Notes under the pieces: generated by a model
Told to the model about the DNA's origin: nothing
Seen by the model: only the letters and a program-made list of their open reading frames with translations
The model's database searches: none
In this document: in pieces, positions 61,364 through 64,000 of the stretch
Numbering within the stretch: the first letter of the stretch is position 1
Layout: each line of letters opens with the position of its first letter
From: Verrucosispora sp. NA02020
GTDB lineage: Bacteria > Actinomycetota > Actinomycetes > Mycobacteriales > Micromonosporaceae
Length of the DNA stretch: 64,000 nt
Direction of reading: 5' to 3'
Assembly (NCBI RefSeq): GCF_013364215.1
Contig: NZ_CP054923.1
Coordinates: 1,860,001 to 1,924,000 of the forward strand
Program-made: the position numbers and the translations under genes

Positions 61364-62473
61364 TCAGATGTTCGCCTTGATGTCGGCGTCCCAGCGGGAC
61401 CGCCAGGCGGTCATGTTCTCGGCGACCAGACCCCAGTCGACGGAGATCAGCTTCTCGACGTTCGCCGGCTGGAATCCGGGCAGTCCGGCGAGTTCGGCCG
61501 GAAGGGTGACGGTGCCGTTGGCGGGTGTCTGCACCGCCGTCTCCGCCCACATCTGGCACCAGCGGGGGGAGAGCATCTCGTTGAGGATGTCGAGACAGAT
61601 CTCCTGCTGGTTGTCGCTGTTGCCGGCCACGGTCTGCAGATAGACCGGGACCGCGATGGCGCCTTCCTCCGGCACCACGTAGTCGACCGGCGCGCCGTCG
61701 GCCTTGAACTGGAGTCCGGTGCCGTTCCAGCAGCTCGTGATGTCGGCGGTGCCGTTGCTGAGCACCTGCTGCCACTCCGGATTGGCGGTGACCAGGGTGC
61801 GGATGTTGCGGGCCTTCTCCTTCCACAGCGCCCAACCGGGTTCCATGTTCTCCACCGACCCGCCGTTGAGCCGCGCGGCCATCATCACCACCTGCCACCA
61901 GTAGTCGAAGAGGGTGACCTTGCCGCGGTGCCGGTCGTCCCAGAGGTCGGCCCAACTCGTCGGGGCGGTGGTGATCGCCGTGGTGTTGTAGACGATGCCG
62001 ATCTGGTCGGCACCGATGCCGATGCCGTTGGAGTTGGGACGGCGGAACGTGTCGCTGACGTCGGCGGCGTTGCTGAGGCTCGGGTAGTCGAGGGTGTTCC
62101 AGACGCCGTCGAGGTCGCCCTGGGCGGAGATCTGCGAGTTGAAGAAGCCCATGTTGACCAGCGGGCTGTCCGGCGTGGCCTGTCGCGCGGCGAGGATCTT
62201 CGGGTAGCCGACGGCGTTGCTGTCCTCGTAGATCTTGATCTCGACGTTCCGGTGCCGGCTCATGTAGTCCTCGGCGAACGCCTTCGGCATGTCGGCGAGC
62301 CGGTTGCCGAGGAAGGCGAAGATCGTGACGGTCTCCTTGCCCGGCGTGCCGCCGCCGTCCGACCGCTGGTCGGCGGGGTCGAGTTCGCGTCCGCACGCGC
62401 CCAGCGCCGGCACGGTGGCGGCCGCTGCCGCCGCGGCGAGGAAACTTCTCCGGCTGATCCGACCTTGTCTCAT
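61364..62473 (-). CDS. ABC transporter substrate-binding lipoprotein (PotD type)
   Basis: 369 residues. A Tat-type signal (ISRRSFLAAAAAAATVPAL) and lipobox GAC near residue 26 indicate export and lipid anchoring. The mature protein resembles spermidine/putrescine-binding family 1 proteins: FAFLGNRLADMPKAFAEDY, IYEDSN, GIVYNTTAI, SWADLWD, and Trp-rich sites (DYWWQVV, CWNGTGLQFK). GGAAGGAG lies 7 nt before ATG 62473; ATG 62503 would place residues before the signal. The ligand is not predictable; polyamines are only one option. Confidence 0.9.
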   Translation of the reverse strand: MRQGRISRRSFLAAAAAAATVPALGACGRELDPADQRSDGGGTPGKETVTIFAFLGNRLADMPKAFAEDYMSRHRNVEIKIYEDSNAVGYPKILAARQATPDSPLVNMGFFNSQISAQGDLDGVWNTLDYPSLSNAADVSDTFRRPNSNGIGIGADQIGIVYNTTAITTAPTSWADLWDDRHRGKVTLFDYWWQVVMMAARLNGGSVENMEPGWALWKEKARNIRTLVTANPEWQQVLSNGTADITSCWNGTGLQFKADGAPVDYVVPEEGAIAVPVYLQTVAGNSDNQQEICLDILNEMLSPRWCQMWAETAVQTPANGTVTLPAELAGLPGFQPANVEKLISVDWGLVAENMTAWRSRWDADIKANI

Positions 62474-62596
62474 CGCGGAACTCCTTCCGCGGGCGGCCGT
62501 CACGGGTCGCCCGTCGCTCGCTGTGTCGGGGGTGGGAGGGGTGGCACGTTCGGCGCAGGCCGGGGCCGATCGTCGGCGGCGGGACGGTGCGGTGGG

Positions 62597-63697
62597 TCAG
62601 GCGCTCAGGACGACGGCGTCCTCCGGACGCCAGCGGACGGTGACCAGGTCACCCACCGGCAGGCGGTCGGCGTTCGCCGGGCGGACCGCGCGGAGCGCGA
62701 ATCCGTCCACGGTCTCCAGGTCGTAGCGGATCTGTGGGCCGAGATAGGTGGCGCCGGTGATGCGGGCGGCGAGTCCCGGTGGGGTGTCGGTGCCGGCCGG
62801 TGTGTCCGGGTCGTCGGCGGTGGTTCCGGCCGTCGTGGTGTCCGGCCGGATCCGGACGTCCTCCGGGCGGACCGACAGGGCCACGCCGGTGCCCTCGGCG
62901 GCCACCCGCACCGCGCTCTCGCCGATCCGGGCACTGCCCTGCTCGACCGGGATCTCCAGGACGTTGGCGTCGCCGATGAAGCGGGCGACGAAACGGTCGG
63001 CCGGACGACGGTAGAGATCCTCCGCGCCACCGACCTGGCACAGTTCCCCGTCCCGCATCACCCCGATGCGGTCCGAGAGTGTCATCGCCTCGGTCTGGTC
63101 GTGGGTGACGAAGAGGAAGGTGGTGCCCGAGTTGCGCTGCACCTCGCGGAGCACCTGCTGCATCTGGTGCCGCAGGTTGAGGTCGAGCGCGGCCAGCGGT
63201 TCGTCGAGCAGCAGGACGGCGGGCCGATTGATCAACGCCCGCGCGATCGCCACCCGTTGCTGTTGGCCGCCGGAGAGCTGCTCCGGGTAGCGGCGCTGGT
63301 ATCCGGAGAGTTCGACCAGTTCGAGGACCCGGTCGACGTCGGCGGCGCGTCGTTCGCGGGGCACCCGCCGCAGTTTCGGCCCGAAGGCGATGTTCTGCGC
63401 GACGTCGAGGTGGGGGAAGAGGCCGAGGTGTTGGAAGACCATGTTGGTCGGTCGGCGGTTGGCCGGCCGCCGTCCCATGTCCTCGCCCTTGATCCTGACC
63501 GTGCCGGTGGTCTGGGTCTCCAGGCCGGCGACGATGCGCAACGTGGTGCTCTTGCCGCAGCCGCTCGGTCCGAGCAGTGAGAAGAACTCCCCCTCACGGA
63601 GTTCGAGGTTGACGCCCCGGACGGCCGAGGCGTGACCACCGGGATAACTCTTGGAGATGTCGATGAGCTCGGCGACGGGAATCGCGTCGGATGTCAT
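62597..63697 (-). CDS. ABC transporter ATP-binding protein (PotA type)
   Basis: 366 residues. Walker [12 protein letters not shown]-loop [10 protein letters not shown], signature LSGGQQQR, Walker [13 protein letters not shown] and switch His VTHDQTEA are complete; a C-terminal TOBE-type domain (from about 245) follows, with an inserted Asp/Thr-rich stretch (about 300-320). GGAGGTG lies 2 nt before ATG 63697; the tight spacing is acceptable, and upstream starts lack a good site. It is the first gene of the operon and is 123 bp upstream of the binding protein. Confidence 0.93.
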   Translation of the reverse strand: MTSDAIPVAELIDISKSYPGGHASAVRGVNLELREGEFFSLLGPSGCGKSTTLRIVAGLETQTTGTVRIKGEDMGRRPANRRPTNMVFQHLGLFPHLDVAQNIAFGPKLRRVPRERRAADVDRVLELVELSGYQRRYPEQLSGGQQQRVAIARALINRPAVLLLDEPLAALDLNLRHQMQQVLREVQRNSGTTFLFVTHDQTEAMTLSDRIGVMRDGELCQVGGAEDLYRRPADRFVARFIGDANVLEIPVEQGSARIGESAVRVAAEGTGVALSVRPEDVRIRPDTTTAGTTADDPDTPAGTDTPPGLAARITGATYLGPQIRYDLETVDGFALRAVRPANADRLPVGDLVTVRWRPEDAVVLSA

Positions 63698-63708
63698 CGC
63701 ACCTCCAC

Positions 63709-63724
63709 GGCGTAACGTTTTGCC
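63709..63724. promoter_or_regulatory. LacI-type operator
   Basis: GGCnnAACGTTnnGCC is a perfect dyad with a central CG, as LacI-family operators have. It lies about +4 to +19 of the predicted transcript, ideal for repression, between the promoter and the PotA-type gene. The regulator encoded at 53480-54544 is the obvious candidate binder. Confidence 0.6.
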
Positions 63725-63734
63725 TTGGCGCTCA

Positions 63735-63763
63735 CTATCAGCAGCGCCGACAACCGCCGTCAA
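63735..63763 (-). promoter_or_regulatory. Housekeeping-type promoter of the importer operon
   Basis: On the minus strand TTGACG (63758-63763) and TGATAG (63735-63740) are exactly 17 nt apart, a near-consensus sigma-70/HrdB promoter. Expected transcription start is near 63728. Confidence 0.7.
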
Positions 63764-63783
63764 GGGTGAGGCTGCAATTTCTT

Positions 63784-63812
63784 CCTGGTAGAGCGAGGTT
63801 TCCTCGACCAGG
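63784..63812. terminator. Hairpin upstream of the importer promoter
   Basis: CCTGGT, AGAG bulge and CGAGG pair with CCTCG and ACCAGG around TTT. Probably a terminator for transcripts from the minus-strand gene beyond the window. The rest of 63813-63936 holds only a partial AACGTAT-like half-dyad (63822-63831). Confidence 0.4.
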
Positions 63813-63936
63813 AGAGGGCGTCAAACGTATTGCCGTCGGGCGCATCCGGCCGAAGCGGACAGCGACTCGACCCCGCCCAGGCGGATGATCCGGATCGCCA
63901 CGAGCGCAGGCTTCGCCGCCGACGGTGACCCGCCGG

Positions 63937-64000
63937 TCACTCCGGGGTGGTGACCGGGATGGTGCCGGTGTACGGGGACGCGGCCACCACGTTGAACGAG
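63937..64000 (-). CDS. C-terminal end of an unknown protein (partial)
   Basis: Reading the minus strand from base 64000, 20 sense codons precede a TGA at 63937-63939, ending in TGTIPVTTPE. Almost every codon ends in G or C, as in the real genes around it. The peptide is Thr/Pro/Val-rich, as in secreted or repeat proteins, but too short to identify. Confidence 0.45.
   Translation of the reverse strand, partial: SFNVVAASPYTGTIPVTTPE

Noticed and set aside
61283..63580. Plus-strand frame of 765 codons opposite the ABC importer genes
   Set aside because: The minus-strand importer genes have all Walker, signature and lipobox motifs; this is a shadow.

Overview
The window is very GC-rich chromosomal DNA with near-saturated G/C at third codon positions, frequent GTG starts and many 4-bp ATGA/GTGA gene overlaps. 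Gene order matches the actinobacterial core block known from Mycobacterium (rimP-nusA-ylxR-infB-rbfA-DHH-truB-ribF-rpsO-pnp-M16-dapB-thyX-dapA-rnj-ftsK-rimO-pgsA-cinA-clgR-pspA). Codon use, the F420-type enzyme, the PadR/FtsX cassette and the style of the accessory genes suggest a Micromonospora-like member of the Micromonosporaceae. The genus is inference; the phylum is secure. No rRNA, tRNA, transposase, prophage or CRISPR array was recognised.

Region by region. 1-1646: end of an aldehyde dehydrogenase gene plus a short-chain dehydrogenase. 1647-5795: a 1213-residue hybrid sensor kinase fused to a response regulator, a PP2C phosphatase and an RsbW-like kinase, with two sigma-B/F-like promoter matches upstream and a convergent STAS anti-anti-sigma gene. 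5878-8792: leaderless map, a VIT1/CCC1 membrane protein, a degenerate nucleotidyltransferase and an F420-type nitroreductase relative. 8840-12999: FtsX permease, ABC ATPase and PadR repressor in one coupled operon with a palindromic operator. 13057-14027: a DUF4439-type protein and a lipoprotein. 14202-31864: the translation/RNA block (rimP, nusA, ylxR, infB, DUF503, rbfA, nrnA-like, MATE, truB, ribF, rpsO, pnp, M16 protease, dapB).

31865-41462: a repeat-laced gap, two GNAT acetyltransferases around a GT87-type mannosyltransferase, a YcaQ-type glycosylase, a DUF2752 protein, a nested inverted-repeat/G-rich spacer, then thyX, dapA, rnj and a secreted alpha-lytic-type protease. 41474-48083: two overlapping YbjN-like genes, ftsK, a small membrane protein, gdx (guanidinium exporter) with a clear guanidine-III riboswitch, and an ornithine cyclodeaminase relative. 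48222-53442: rimO, pgsA, cinA, then the envelope-stress set clgR-pspA-pspM.

53480-63763 is an accessory catabolic locus: a LacI regulator, a dihydroorotase/allantoinase-type amidohydrolase, two short-chain dehydrogenases, an iron-alcohol-dehydrogenase-like protein with an altered conserved histidine, an M24 (Xaa-Pro/creatinase fold) hydrolase and a complete polyamine-type ABC importer. The importer and three of the enzymes form one tightly coupled operon, with a good promoter and a LacI-type operator in front. The substrate is unknown, probably a small nitrogenous compound; this is the least described part of the window. The last 64 bases appear to hold the end of another minus-strand gene.
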